Below, in pieces: positions 1 through 13,551 of a stretch of DNA of 50,166 bases; position 1 is the stretch's first letter; each line of letters opens with the position of its first letter. Both the position numbers and the translations under genes were made by a program. The notes under the pieces are model-generated. The model saw nothing but the letters and a program-made list of their open reading frames with translations. It ran no database searches and was not told the origin of the DNA. Origin of the DNA: Acidobacteriota bacterium (GTDB lineage: Bacteria; Acidobacteriota; Vicinamibacteria; Marinacidobacterales; Marinacidobacteraceae); contig VXWI01000040.1 in the NCBI GenBank assembly GCA_009835985.1, positions 1 through 50,166 on the forward strand, written 5' to 3'.

Positions 1-373
1 GGATGTCCCGGGTGCTCATCCCCCGGGCATACATCGCGATGATCTTCTCGTCGAACCCCGGAAAACGGCGCTGATACTTGCCGATCAGCACCGGGTCGAA
101 GCGGCCCTGGCGGTCCCGGGGAATGTCCAGCACGATCCGCTCGCTGCCAGTGTCGACCGTCTTGCGGGAGGTGCCGTTGCGGTGGTTGCCGGCGTGGCGT
201 TCCCCCGGATCCGACAGATGGACCTCCATCTCCGCACCCAGCATCCGCTCGGCCAGGGCCTTCTTCAGCTCCGCGGCCAGCGACTCGAAGTCCAGCGCCC
301 CACGGGCACCGCGCCGCGCGATCAGCTCATCCAGCAGCTCGCGTGGAATCCCATCGTTGTGTCTCTTTGCCAT
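1..373 (-). CDS. IS256-family transposase (N-terminal part, cut by window edge)
   Basis: DDE transposase that moves its own insertion sequence. Reading the minus strand from ATG at 373-371 gives about 124 residues in frame to the window edge. They start [19 protein letters not shown] and contain the IS256/mutator signatures [46 protein letters not shown] and [22 protein letters not shown] good ribosome-binding site (GGAGAG) sits 4-9 nt upstream of the ATG. Family members are about 400 residues, so roughly the first third is present; the DDE catalytic residues lie outside the window. No frameshift is seen. The element end lies just upstream, near 430-435. Confidence 0.93.
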   Translation of the reverse strand, partial: MAKRHNDGIPRELLDELIARRGARGALDFESLAAELKKALAERMLGAEMEVHLSDPGERHAGNHRNGTSRKTVDTGSERIVLDIPRDRQGRFDPVLIGKYQRRFPGFDEKIIAMYARGMSTRDI

Positions 374-433
374 ACCTCTCTCCTTTCGAGGGGTTCAGGG
401 TATGGCTCAAACACACAAAAATCCTCACAGGCT
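1..433 (-). mobile_element. IS256-type insertion sequence, one end
   Basis: The transposase gene starts at 373. Read on the minus strand, its 60-nt leader begins with a GCCTGTGAGGATTTTTGTGTG-like terminal sequence at about 430-410, which resembles the inverted-repeat ends of IS256 elements. Host TPR coding sequence resumes at about 433-439, so the element end is placed there to within a few bases. The other end and the second copy of any 8-9 bp target duplication lie outside the window. Confidence 0.7.
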
Positions 434-654
434 CGCTAGGTCACCGCGACAAAGCGATAAGCGCTCTCGATAGCGCCATTCGATACGAACCGCATTCGCC
501 CTACTGGTACAGCAACCGGGGCAACATCAAATTGGAGGCTGGAGACTGCGACGGAGCCATTACGGATCTTGAACGCGCATACGAGCTTTTCGGCCCTGAC
601 GATCAAGAGGCACAAAAAGAGCTAGCAAAAGCGCAAGGGAAGTGCGAGCCGTGA
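433..654 (+). pseudogene. 3' remnant of a TPR-repeat protein gene interrupted by the IS
   Basis: The plus-strand frame after the IS end encodes about 72 residues with a clear tetratricopeptide pattern: GHRDKAISALDSAIRYEP, then YSNRGNIKLEAGDCDGAITDLERAYELF, then a stop at 652-654. The residue spacing (G..DKAI..L..AI...P) is that of one complete TPR followed by most of another. No start codon or ribosome-binding site belongs to this fragment; the frame runs back into the IS leader. The simplest reading is a TPR gene split by IS insertion, leaving a C-terminal remnant. Partner and function are unknown. Confidence 0.7.
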
Positions 655-679
655 CACCGGGGCGATCGCCCGCGCGGTG
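655..679 (+). terminator. Candidate hairpin after the TPR remnant
   Basis: Immediately after the stop, CACCG at 655-659 pairs with CGGTG at 675-679, enclosing the 12-bp palindrome GGGCGATCGCCC (660-671). There is no T-tract, so termination is uncertain. The following stretch to 923 holds nothing I recognise. Confidence 0.22.
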
Positions 680-923
680 CCTGCTGTGTGATCAGCATTG
701 CCTCACCACACGCGGCTGACAGCGCGCCTTCACCGACGGTCCGGCGTTCCGCAGGAAGTCCAGGCAGAAGCCGCCCCGTACACCCGCGAGCCACAACAAG
801 ATCGGCCGGGATGTCGAATACGCGGGCGCGGGTATCGGCTAGCCGCCACAGCTTCCTCAACAGTCGGAACCGCTTGGCGGCGCTGGGTGACATCCATGCG
901 AAGCCAGGGTTAGCCTCTTTCCG

Positions 924-2336
924 ATGAGGCTACTGCTGCTGGTTGTCCTAGTTGGGCAAGGGACCGTCGGCTGTGGAGATTCCGGAACCGTCCCGCCGGT
1001 TCCAGTCGTTTTGCCCACGGACCCCTCCGAAACCCCCGTCCCACCACCCGCAGCCCAGCCCGAGCCGGGCCCCGGGGTGGACATCTTTGATTTTCCTCTC
1101 CGATCCGTCGCCGTGTCGGGCAATTGGGCCGGAACCCGGATGGCCGTTGAAGAGTGGGAAGCCGAGAATGGCGCCAGCCGTTTGGTGCCGACGGAATACA
1201 TCGAATGGCTCCAAGGGCTGAACGTGAACTGGCTTCTCCTGTCCGTGTCCCTCCACTATGAGGACAGCCTGGACAGCACGGTGTCCCGGGAGACCGGCCA
1301 TGACCGCAGTGTTCCGACGTTCAAGGATGCTTCGCTCGAGCAACTGCTACGAGAGCTCCGGGAGCACGGCTTCAGTGTTTATCTGACGCTGGCTTTCGAG
1401 GCCCATCGGGCGGAAACGGCCGCCCGTCCGGTCCACCGCTGGCAACTCGGGGATCCAGCGCCGCCGGAAACGGGGGGCGTTCCACCGGACGACCCCACTC
1501 GAGGTCTGATCGCAGCAGAGAACTGGCCTTGGCGCCCGGACCATCCCGACCATCAGCGGTTCGTCAGGGAGTTCTGGCGGACCTACACCGAGCAGGCCGT
1601 CCATTTCGCCCAGATCGCCGAGGACGCAGACGTGCCGCTCTTTTCACTCGGCACGGAAACCGATCGGCTGTTCCGGTCCCGGGCCTCGGACGGCTACATG
1701 CACAACGATTACGGCGATGAGCTGCGGGAGATGGTCGCTCAAGTCCGGGAGGTCTATTCCGGCCGGCTCACCTACGACATGCACCGGGACACGCTGACCG
1801 CCTCGGACTTCTTCGGCCCAGGCTCGGGGGCCGGCCACCTGTGGGAAGACCTGGATCTGGACCTCGTCGGCGTGAGCGCGTGGTTCCGGTTACGGGAGAG
1901 CGCGCCTGAGACGCCGCCGACCGCACACGAACTCCAGGCTACGTTCGAGGACTTTTTTCGCACCCATCTCGTGCCGCTGGCCGGGCGTAACCCGGGCCGA
2001 GCCATCGTCTTCACGGAGTTCGGCGCGATGGATCTGGTGGAGGCGGTACTGGACACCGGGGACAGTTCCCGGGAAGGGGAGACGAAAGTCGTGGCGGACG
2101 TGAACCGAAATGGGCTTGATGACGGCGAGGAGACCCAAGCCAACATCTACCAGGCTTTCTTCGATGCTTCGGAGCGCTTTCCCGGCCTCGTCAACGGCGC
2201 ATTCCTATGGAACAACTGGATCCACACGAAGGAAACTTGGGCCAGGCATTGGGCTCGCGAGCGGCACTACGGGATCCGCGGGAAGCCGGCGGAGGCGGTG
2301 GTGCGGGGCGCTTACGGCCGACTCGCCGGTAGGTGA
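924..2336 (+). CDS. Lipoprotein, glycoside hydrolase-like TIM barrel (GH113-like), copy 1
   Basis: Probably an exported, membrane-anchored glycosidase. The 470 residues start with a lipoprotein signal (MRLLLLVVLVGQGTVGC) and a Pro-rich linker, then one domain (about 50-470). The domain has the layout of a clan GH-A barrel: SLGTETD (E245, candidate acid/base) and VFTEFG (E365, candidate nucleophile), plus WEDLDLDLVGVSAWF. This is most like GH113 beta-mannanases, but the substrate is not shown. Between E365 and the last strand, DVNRNGLDDGEE (392-403) is an EF-hand-like calcium loop. Copy 2 begins 6 nt downstream, so they are probably co-transcribed. It sits between an IS and an integrase, suggesting acquisition by transfer. 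Confidence 0.72.
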   Translation: MRLLLLVVLVGQGTVGCGDSGTVPPVPVVLPTDPSETPVPPPAAQPEPGPGVDIFDFPLRSVAVSGNWAGTRMAVEEWEAENGASRLVPTEYIEWLQGLNVNWLLLSVSLHYEDSLDSTVSRETGHDRSVPTFKDASLEQLLRELREHGFSVYLTLAFEAHRAETAARPVHRWQLGDPAPPETGGVPPDDPTRGLIAAENWPWRPDHPDHQRFVREFWRTYTEQAVHFAQIAEDADVPLFSLGTETDRLFRSRASDGYMHNDYGDELREMVAQVREVYSGRLTYDMHRDTLTASDFFGPGSGAGHLWEDLDLDLVGVSAWFRLRESAPETPPTAHELQATFEDFFRTHLVPLAGRNPGRAIVFTEFGAMDLVEAVLDTGDSSREGETKVVADVNRNGLDDGEETQANIYQAFFDASERFPGLVNGAFLWNNWIHTKETWARHWARERHYGIRGKPAEAVVRGAYGRLAGR

Positions 2337-2342
2337 CTGCTG

Positions 2343-3779
2343 ATGCGGTCTCCCTGCGCGTTCGCCGCCCTGCTGCTCGCCGCTGGCTGCGGAACGGGTG
2401 TGGACGATACACCCGGGGCGGCGCTGACTACGCCAGCCCCAACCCCGCAGCCGACACCACCACCAGACCCCTCCCCGGAGCCCGGGCCGGGTGTGGACAT
2501 CTTCGAGTTCCCAATGCGCGCAATCTCCATTTCGGGCTACTGGGGAACGAACCGGGATGTTGTCCAGCCCTGGGAGGACGAGGGCGGCGCCGGCCCGCTC
2601 ATTCCCGAGGAATACGTTTCCTGGCTCCGCGCGATGCACGCCAATTGGATCCTGATCTCCGTGGGGCTCCACTACGACGACAGCATGGACAGCACGGTGT
2701 CCCGCGAGCCCGACCGGAACCGCAACGTCCCGACATGGCGGGACGACTCCCTGCGGCAGGTCATCCGGGAGTTCCGGGAAGACGGGTTCGACGTCTACGT
2801 GACCTTGGCGTTTGAGGCGCACGAGGCGGAGTCGTCGGTCCGGCCCGTCCAACGCTGGCAACTCGGCGACCCCGCGCCCCCGCATACCGGCGGCGCTCCA
2901 GACGATGTCACCCGGGGACAAATCGCGCCCGAAAACTGGCCGTGGCGCCCGGACCACCCGGACCACCAAAGATTCACCGCCGAGTTCTGGGCTACGTACA
3001 CCGAGCAGGCCGTCCACTTCGCCGGTATTGCCGAGGATGAGGGTGTGGCGCTCTATTCCTTGGGGACAGAGACGGACGCGCTGTTCCGGTCGCGCCCCGA
3101 CCCGCACGACCCGGCACGGCCCGACTCCGGCTATATGCACAACGACTATGGCGATGAGCTGCGGGAGATGGTGAACCGGGTTCGAGCCGTGTATTCCGGC
3201 CGGCTGACCTACGACATGCACGCCAACGTGCTCATCCATGCGGACCACCACGGCATCGGGTCGGGCGCCGGACATCTGTGGGAGGACCTCGACCTGGACA
3301 TTGTGGGCATCAGCGGATGGTTCCCGCTTACCGCAGCCCCTCCGACCACGGTGCTCGCCGTCCAGGAACTACAGGCGAGCTATGAGTCCATCTTCCGGGA
3401 TCTACTGGTTCCCCTCGCTGGCCGGAATCCCGGCCGGGCGGTGGTGTTCACCGAGTACGGGTCGATGGATGTCGTGGAGGCCCCGGCGGACCCTTCGTCC
3501 GGAGCGCGCCACGAGGAAACGAAGATCCTGGTGGACGCCAACCGCAATGGCCTGGACGATGGGGAAGAGACCCAGGCAAACATCTTCCAAGCGTTCTTCA
3601 ATGCGTCGGACCGCTATCCCGGCATCGTGAACGGCGCCTTCTTCTGGGACAACTGGATGGCGACGGAGGCGATGTGGGCGGAGACGTGGCTGGACAGACG
3701 GAGCTTTGCGATCCGCGGGAAGCTCGCCGAGGCCGCGGTGAGGGATGCCTACGGCCGCCTGGTCCCCGTGCGCAGGTAG
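2343..3779 (+). CDS. Lipoprotein, glycoside hydrolase-like TIM barrel (GH113-like), copy 2
   Basis: Tandem paralogue of the preceding gene; most of the domain aligns without gaps. The 478 residues start with a lipoprotein signal (MRSPCAFAALLLAAGC) and a Pro/Thr linker. Shared blocks include DSMDSTVSRE, RWQLGDPAPP, PENWPWRPDHPDHQRF, SLGTETD (E243), SGYMHNDYGDELREM, VYSGRLTYDMH and VFTEYG (E371). The Ca-loop-like DANRNGLDDGEE is also kept. A short insertion (PDPHDPARPD) follows the first catalytic motif. Both candidate catalytic Glu residues remain in both copies, so neither looks dead. A GGGCC/GGCCC hairpin at 3785-3800 lies 6 nt after the stop. The function is inferred from the fold; the substrate is unknown. 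Confidence 0.72.
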   Translation: MRSPCAFAALLLAAGCGTGVDDTPGAALTTPAPTPQPTPPPDPSPEPGPGVDIFEFPMRAISISGYWGTNRDVVQPWEDEGGAGPLIPEEYVSWLRAMHANWILISVGLHYDDSMDSTVSREPDRNRNVPTWRDDSLRQVIREFREDGFDVYVTLAFEAHEAESSVRPVQRWQLGDPAPPHTGGAPDDVTRGQIAPENWPWRPDHPDHQRFTAEFWATYTEQAVHFAGIAEDEGVALYSLGTETDALFRSRPDPHDPARPDSGYMHNDYGDELREMVNRVRAVYSGRLTYDMHANVLIHADHHGIGSGAGHLWEDLDLDIVGISGWFPLTAAPPTTVLAVQELQASYESIFRDLLVPLAGRNPGRAVVFTEYGSMDVVEAPADPSSGARHEETKILVDANRNGLDDGEETQANIFQAFFNASDRYPGIVNGAFFWDNWMATEAMWAETWLDRRSFAIRGKLAEAAVRDAYGRLVPVRR

Positions 3780-3932
3780 CACCCGGGCCGAGGGTGGCCC
3801 AGACGGGTTGTCCTCCCGTAGTCCTGCGCTGTTGCATCACCGCCGAGACGCCGCATATCCGCCCCGTCCCTCGCCTCCCGTTTCAGCCGCTCGCTCAGGC
3901 CTGAATGCGCGGGCTACGCCTTGAGGTCGGCC

Positions 3933-5081
3933 CTATCCCTCGACGTACGCCCCCCATGCGTCCATAACCGGTCTCCGCTCATCGAAGAGGTCGGTCCGCC
4001 GATAGGCGCCTTCTACACCCTGGACAACATGGGCCAGTGCCGCCTCCGCCAGAATCGGCGCGTTCCCCTGCTCCGCGCTCCAGTCGCTGAACGTCGAGCG
4101 GAACCCGTGAACCGTCGCCCGCTCGCCCATGCCCGCCGCCCACAGCGCGTTCGTCAGCGCCATGTCCTTCAACTCCCGTGCCCCCGAACGGCCGGGGAAC
4201 ACCAACTCGCACCCCTTCCGGCTCCGCAACCGGCGGGCAAGCTCCAGGACCGCGACCGCGTGCGGGCTCAGCGGAACGCGATGCTCCTTCCCGGCCTTCA
4301 TCCGCTCGCCGGGAAGCGTCCAGGTGCGGGTTTCCATGTCGATCTCCGACCAGCGCGCACCACGCGCCTCGCCACTACGGGCCGCCGTCAGGATCAGGAA
4401 CCGAAGGCAAAGGCGGACCGCCGCCCCCGACCGCGACCCCTCGACCGTCGCCAGCAGCTCCCGCACCTCGGCGTGTGGGAGGGCGCGATGGCTTTTCGCC
4501 CGGCGCCGCCGTTTCGGGAGCGCTCCTTCGATCGCCTCGCCCGCCACGTTCCGCTCCACGAACTCCCGCGCCTGCGCCCAGCCCAGCACGGTGCGGATCT
4601 GCTGGCGCACCCGGCTGGCGGTGGTCGGCTTGCGGTTCCACAGGTCGTCCTCTAAGAGCACCCGGAGCACGTCATCCCCGCGGATCGCATCCACCCGCAT
4701 CGCTCCGAGCGCGGGAAAGACGTAGCGCTCGAGCGTCCGTTCCCAGGCCCGCGCGTACCCGTCGCCCCGCCAGTTCGCCCTCCGCTCCGCCAGCGTCCGC
4801 TCCGCCGCCTGCCGCAAGGTTGGGACGGCCCCGCGGCGGCGTTCGGCGATGGGGTCCTTGCCTTCCCACAGGGCGCGGCGGTTCTGGAGGGCAACCATGC
4901 GGGCCTCGGCCAGCGGGACCAGGTCGAAGGGTCCGATGGTGATGTCGCGGCGCACCCCGTTGACGGTGAGCCGCTGGACCCACACTTTGGTGGCCCGGAC
5001 CCGCAGGTAGAGGCCGCCGCCAGCGCCATAGCGCCCGGGTTCCTTAAGGGCCTTGGCCCTCGCTGCGGTCATGTTCGCCAT
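3933..5081 (-). CDS. Tyrosine recombinase / P4-type phage integrase
   Basis: Site-specific integrase of a mobile island. The N-terminus is the DUF4102-type arm-binding domain (GRYGAGGGLYLRVRATKVWVQ), followed by a core-binding domain and a catalytic domain. The catalytic set is complete: Arg in TAARSGEARGARW, Lys in MKAGKEHRVPLS, HGFRSTF (HxxR), the second His in ALAHVVQG, and Tyr in GAYRRTD. I chose ATG at 5081 because AGAGG lies 9 nt upstream; a GTG at 5123 would add 14 residues. Length (382) fits the family. P4-type integrases usually sit with their start next to the attachment site, often a tRNA; no tRNA is visible here, but a strong inverted repeat is. Confidence 0.93.
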   Translation of the reverse strand: MANMTAARAKALKEPGRYGAGGGLYLRVRATKVWVQRLTVNGVRRDITIGPFDLVPLAEARMVALQNRRALWEGKDPIAERRRGAVPTLRQAAERTLAERRANWRGDGYARAWERTLERYVFPALGAMRVDAIRGDDVLRVLLEDDLWNRKPTTASRVRQQIRTVLGWAQAREFVERNVAGEAIEGALPKRRRRAKSHRALPHAEVRELLATVEGSRSGAAVRLCLRFLILTAARSGEARGARWSEIDMETRTWTLPGERMKAGKEHRVPLSPHAVAVLELARRLRSRKGCELVFPGRSGARELKDMALTNALWAAGMGERATVHGFRSTFSDWSAEQGNAPILAEAALAHVVQGVEGAYRRTDLFDERRPVMDAWGAYVEG

Positions 5082-5418
5082 ACGTGCCGCCTCTGGGATG
5101 ATAAGGCCCTCTTTCTGGCCCACGGGAACGGCGGGAAGTATAGCGCTTCGGAGAGAACGGGGCGGGCGACAAGCGATCCGGGTTTGGGTCAGAAGTCATT
5201 GATATTCTCGATTTATGGGCTCATATCCGACTCCTTGGGAACATACAGGATCACACTACTGGGGCTGAAAGGGGGTTACCCCCGTTCACAAGAGACAACG
5301 ACAAATCGGAACTCGCCGAAGTGCGCGCCAGTGCACGAGGGAGTTGCGATTTGCGGCGCGAAGCGCCGGGCGGTTTCCGGGCGGGGCCCCAGCTCAATCG
5401 AGAGTCGAGCCGTGGACC
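5082..5418. other. Structured gap between integrase and pyrE
   Basis: No gene or tRNA is visible. Three inverted repeats crowd its right part: GGGGG-TTA-CCCCC (5271-5283), a 52-nt nested repeat (5302-5353) and CGGCGC-GAA-GCGCCG (5354-5368). Its position upstream of an integrase start and downstream of pyrE allows two readings: an island attachment site, or the 3' end (terminator region) of the minus-strand gyr-pyrE transcript. Read on the minus strand, CCCCC of the 5271-5283 hairpin is followed by TTT only. Confidence 0.5.
5302..5353. repeat. 52-nt nested inverted repeat
   Basis: CAAATCGGAACTC (5302-5314) pairs with GAGTTGCGATTTG (5341-5353) at 12 of 13 positions, the only mismatch being G5309/G5346. 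Inside the loop GTGC (5321-5324) pairs with GCAC (5333-5336). A second perfect stem starts at the next base (5354-5368). Confidence 0.75.
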
Positions 5419-6018
5419 TTATTTCGCGCCTGGCCCCGTCCGGGAACCGCTTGACGGACTCCCGGCGTTGTCCGTCAGGTCGTCCAGTTCGAACGCCGCC
5501 GCGTAGGGGACGCCGGCCCCGGCCAGCAGCGGGCCGGCCCCCATCCCGCGGTCCACGAGCGCTATCGCTCCCACGACCTCGAATCCGGCCTCGCGGGCGG
5601 CCTCCACCGCCGCCAGGGTGGATTTCCCGGTGGTGGCGGTGTCCTCGAGGATGACCGCCGCACCGTGCGGACGCTCCACCCCCTCGATCCGCCGGCCGCG
5701 GCCGTGGTCCTTCGCCTCCTTGCGCACGAAGAACCCGGCCAGTCGCCGGCCGGCGGCGTCCGCTTCCATGACCACCGCCGTGGTCAGGGGGATTGCTCCG
5801 GCCGCCATCCCTCCCACCGCGGACGCCCGAAAGCCCGAGCGGTCCATGGTGTCGAGCAGGACCCGGCCGACCAGCGCCGCCGCGTCGGAACGCAGGACGG
5901 TGAGCCTGGCGTCCACGTACACGCTGGAGGTCCCGCCGTGCGCCAGCTGGAACTCGCCGAACCGGACGGACTCCCGGCGGAGAATGGCGAGCAGGGCAGT
6001 ACGCGAGTCGCCGCTCAC
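5419..6018 (-). CDS. pyrE: Orotate phosphoribosyltransferase
   Basis: Transfers ribose-5-phosphate from PRPP to orotate, giving OMP, in de novo pyrimidine synthesis (cytosol). The 199 residues contain FQLAHGGTSSVYVDAR, a substrate-binding GGMAAGAIPLTTAVV, FFVRKEAKDHGRGRRIEG (catalytic Lys loop), and the PRPP-binding signature VILEDTATTGKST. Length is normal for PyrE. Its ATG overlaps the stop of the lipoprotein gene by 4 nt (6015-6018), so it is probably the last gene of the dnaN-gyrB-gyrA run. The C-terminal tail (SPSSGSRTGPGAK) looks disordered. Confident family call. Confidence 0.95.
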   Translation of the reverse strand: MSGDSRTALLAILRRESVRFGEFQLAHGGTSSVYVDARLTVLRSDAAALVGRVLLDTMDRSGFRASAVGGMAAGAIPLTTAVVMEADAAGRRLAGFFVRKEAKDHGRGRRIEGVERPHGAAVILEDTATTGKSTLAAVEAAREAGFEVVGAIALVDRGMGAGPLLAGAGVPYAAAFELDDLTDNAGSPSSGSRTGPGAK

Positions 6019-6733
6019 CGGGAGGCAGCGTCTTCCGTGGTCGGCTCGATGGCGGCGATGATCCAGCGCGCCGGCACCTCGGCGCCCTGCTGGTTCTGGA
6101 GGTCGTAGCGGATGAGGGCGAAGCGGTATTCGCGCGCCGCGCCGTCCTCCACGGTTCGCACCAGCAGCTCCTGCTCCGAGATGTTCCCCGCGAGGTAGTC
6201 CACCGGCGCCTCCCGAAGCAGACTCCGCTGGGCGCGCCGGCGTTCCTCCTCAAGCGCCATCTGCACCTCGCTCAACGAGGTCACCAGCTGGCGCCGTTCG
6301 GCCGCGTGGGCATCCCACTCGGCGGCGAGTTCCCCCAGGCGTCCCCCGATGGCGACGTCCGGGTTTGTGTCCCGGCGGTCCAGGATCCGCGCGAGGGCTT
6401 CCTGGTTCCCCTGACGGAAGTCGTAGAAGATCTTGAACTGCTCGTCCCGGGCGCGCTCCGCGTCCGTCTCCTCCTGGCGCAGCTCCGGCACCCGGTACGG
6501 GCCCTCGGTCACCATCCCGCTCTCGAGGATCTCCCACGATTCGACCGGTCCCCCGGGGAAGCCGGCCATCGAGAGCCCGGCGGCGCTCACCCGGTCCTCC
6601 GCCGCGAGGGCGCGAAAGAACTGCGACAGGAGCACCTCTTCGGGCGGGGAGGAACAGCCGGCCGCGAACGCCGCCACCGCAATCCCGCACAGGGCGGCAC
6701 GGAAGCCGGGGCGGATGGCGCGGGCGGGCGCCT

Positions 6734-6737
<4 letters not shown>
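6015..6737 (-). CDS. Uncharacterised lipoprotein with coiled-coil segment
   Basis: Not recognised. The 240 residues begin with a basic n-region, a hydrophobic stretch and a lipobox (VAAFAAGC), so the mature protein should be lipidated at that Cys and exported. The body is charged and mostly helical; about 130-180 (GGRLGELAAEWDAHAAERRQ, then EEERRRAQRSLLREA) looks like a coiled coil. The C-terminus is more beta-like (EYRFALIRYDLQNQQG, RWIIAAIEP). It overlaps gyrA by 4 nt upstream and pyrE by 4 nt downstream, which implies coupled translation with two housekeeping genes. No function can be assigned. Confidence 0.8.
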
Positions 6738-13065
<6,328 letters not shown>

Positions 13066-13551
13066 GGAACGCTCTTTTCTGAATCAGCAATTGGCGGCGC
13101 GGAAATACGGGAGATTCCCGCGGATATGGGCGGGATCAAAGACGCCTCGATTCGAAATCGTGAGAGACGCGAGGATCGAACGGATCAATAGAAACAGAGG
13201 AGCCGTCGGGGAAGAATTATAGTCATAAATTTGCTGTGTGGAAAGTGTGGAAAAATCGTATAAGTCATTGAAAATAGGACGATTGAACGGTTTACCCAAT
13301 GTTGGCGAAGTGCCGGGTGGATGGTGGCGTCGTGGGGAAAACCGCCGAAGCGCTGGATGGCCGGTGTCGGCGGGGTGGGTTTTCCACAGGAATCCACACG
13401 TTTTCCACAGGTTTTGCCCACCTTTTCCACATTTCCGGAGCTCACCGAAGTCCGCGCGGTCCGGAATTCGCCGGGGCCTGGAACAGCCGGCCGGTTCTCG
13501 TCGCGGCGACCCCACAGGGAGCGCGGAGGAAATGCCGTTCGCTTCGGCCGA
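13066..13551. other. Putative oriC in the dnaA-dnaN gap
   Basis: 486 bp without a gene. It holds an AT-rich segment (13211-13235, with AATTATAGTCATAAATTT), two adjacent TGTGGAAAR sites (13237-13245, 13246-13254), a second AT-rich segment (13250-13277), a near-box TGGGGAAAA (13333-13341), and a cluster of TTTTCCACA sites (13380-13431). Low GC in an otherwise GC-rich window, DnaA-box-like clusters in opposite orientations and the position between dnaA and dnaN together make this the likely replication origin. A CGGGA-GAT-TCCCG hairpin lies near the dnaN start. Confidence 0.75.
13380..13431 (+). repeat. Helically phased array of five DnaA-box-like 9-mers
   Basis: TTTTCCACA at 13380-13388, 13401-13409 and 13423-13431 (all exact), with weaker copies between them: GAATCCACA at 13390-13398 and TTTTGCCCA at 13412-13420. 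Start-to-start distances are 10, 11, 11 and 11 bp, so all five face the same side of the helix, alternating strong and weak. The classical box is TTATCCACA. Confidence 0.75.

Noticed and set aside
603-893. 96-codon minus-strand frame near the TPR remnant
   Set aside because: No recognisable motif, no ribosome-binding site, and it overlaps the TPR remnant.
5302-5353. Integron attC site
   Set aside because: The arms lack the RYYYAAC and GTTRRRY core sites.
5082-5418. tRNA attachment site for the integrase
   Set aside because: No cloverleaf or T-loop sequence found on either strand.
13154-13166. Near-palindrome CGATT-CGA-AATCG in the dnaN leader
   Set aside because: Short, with no supporting context; not called as an operator.
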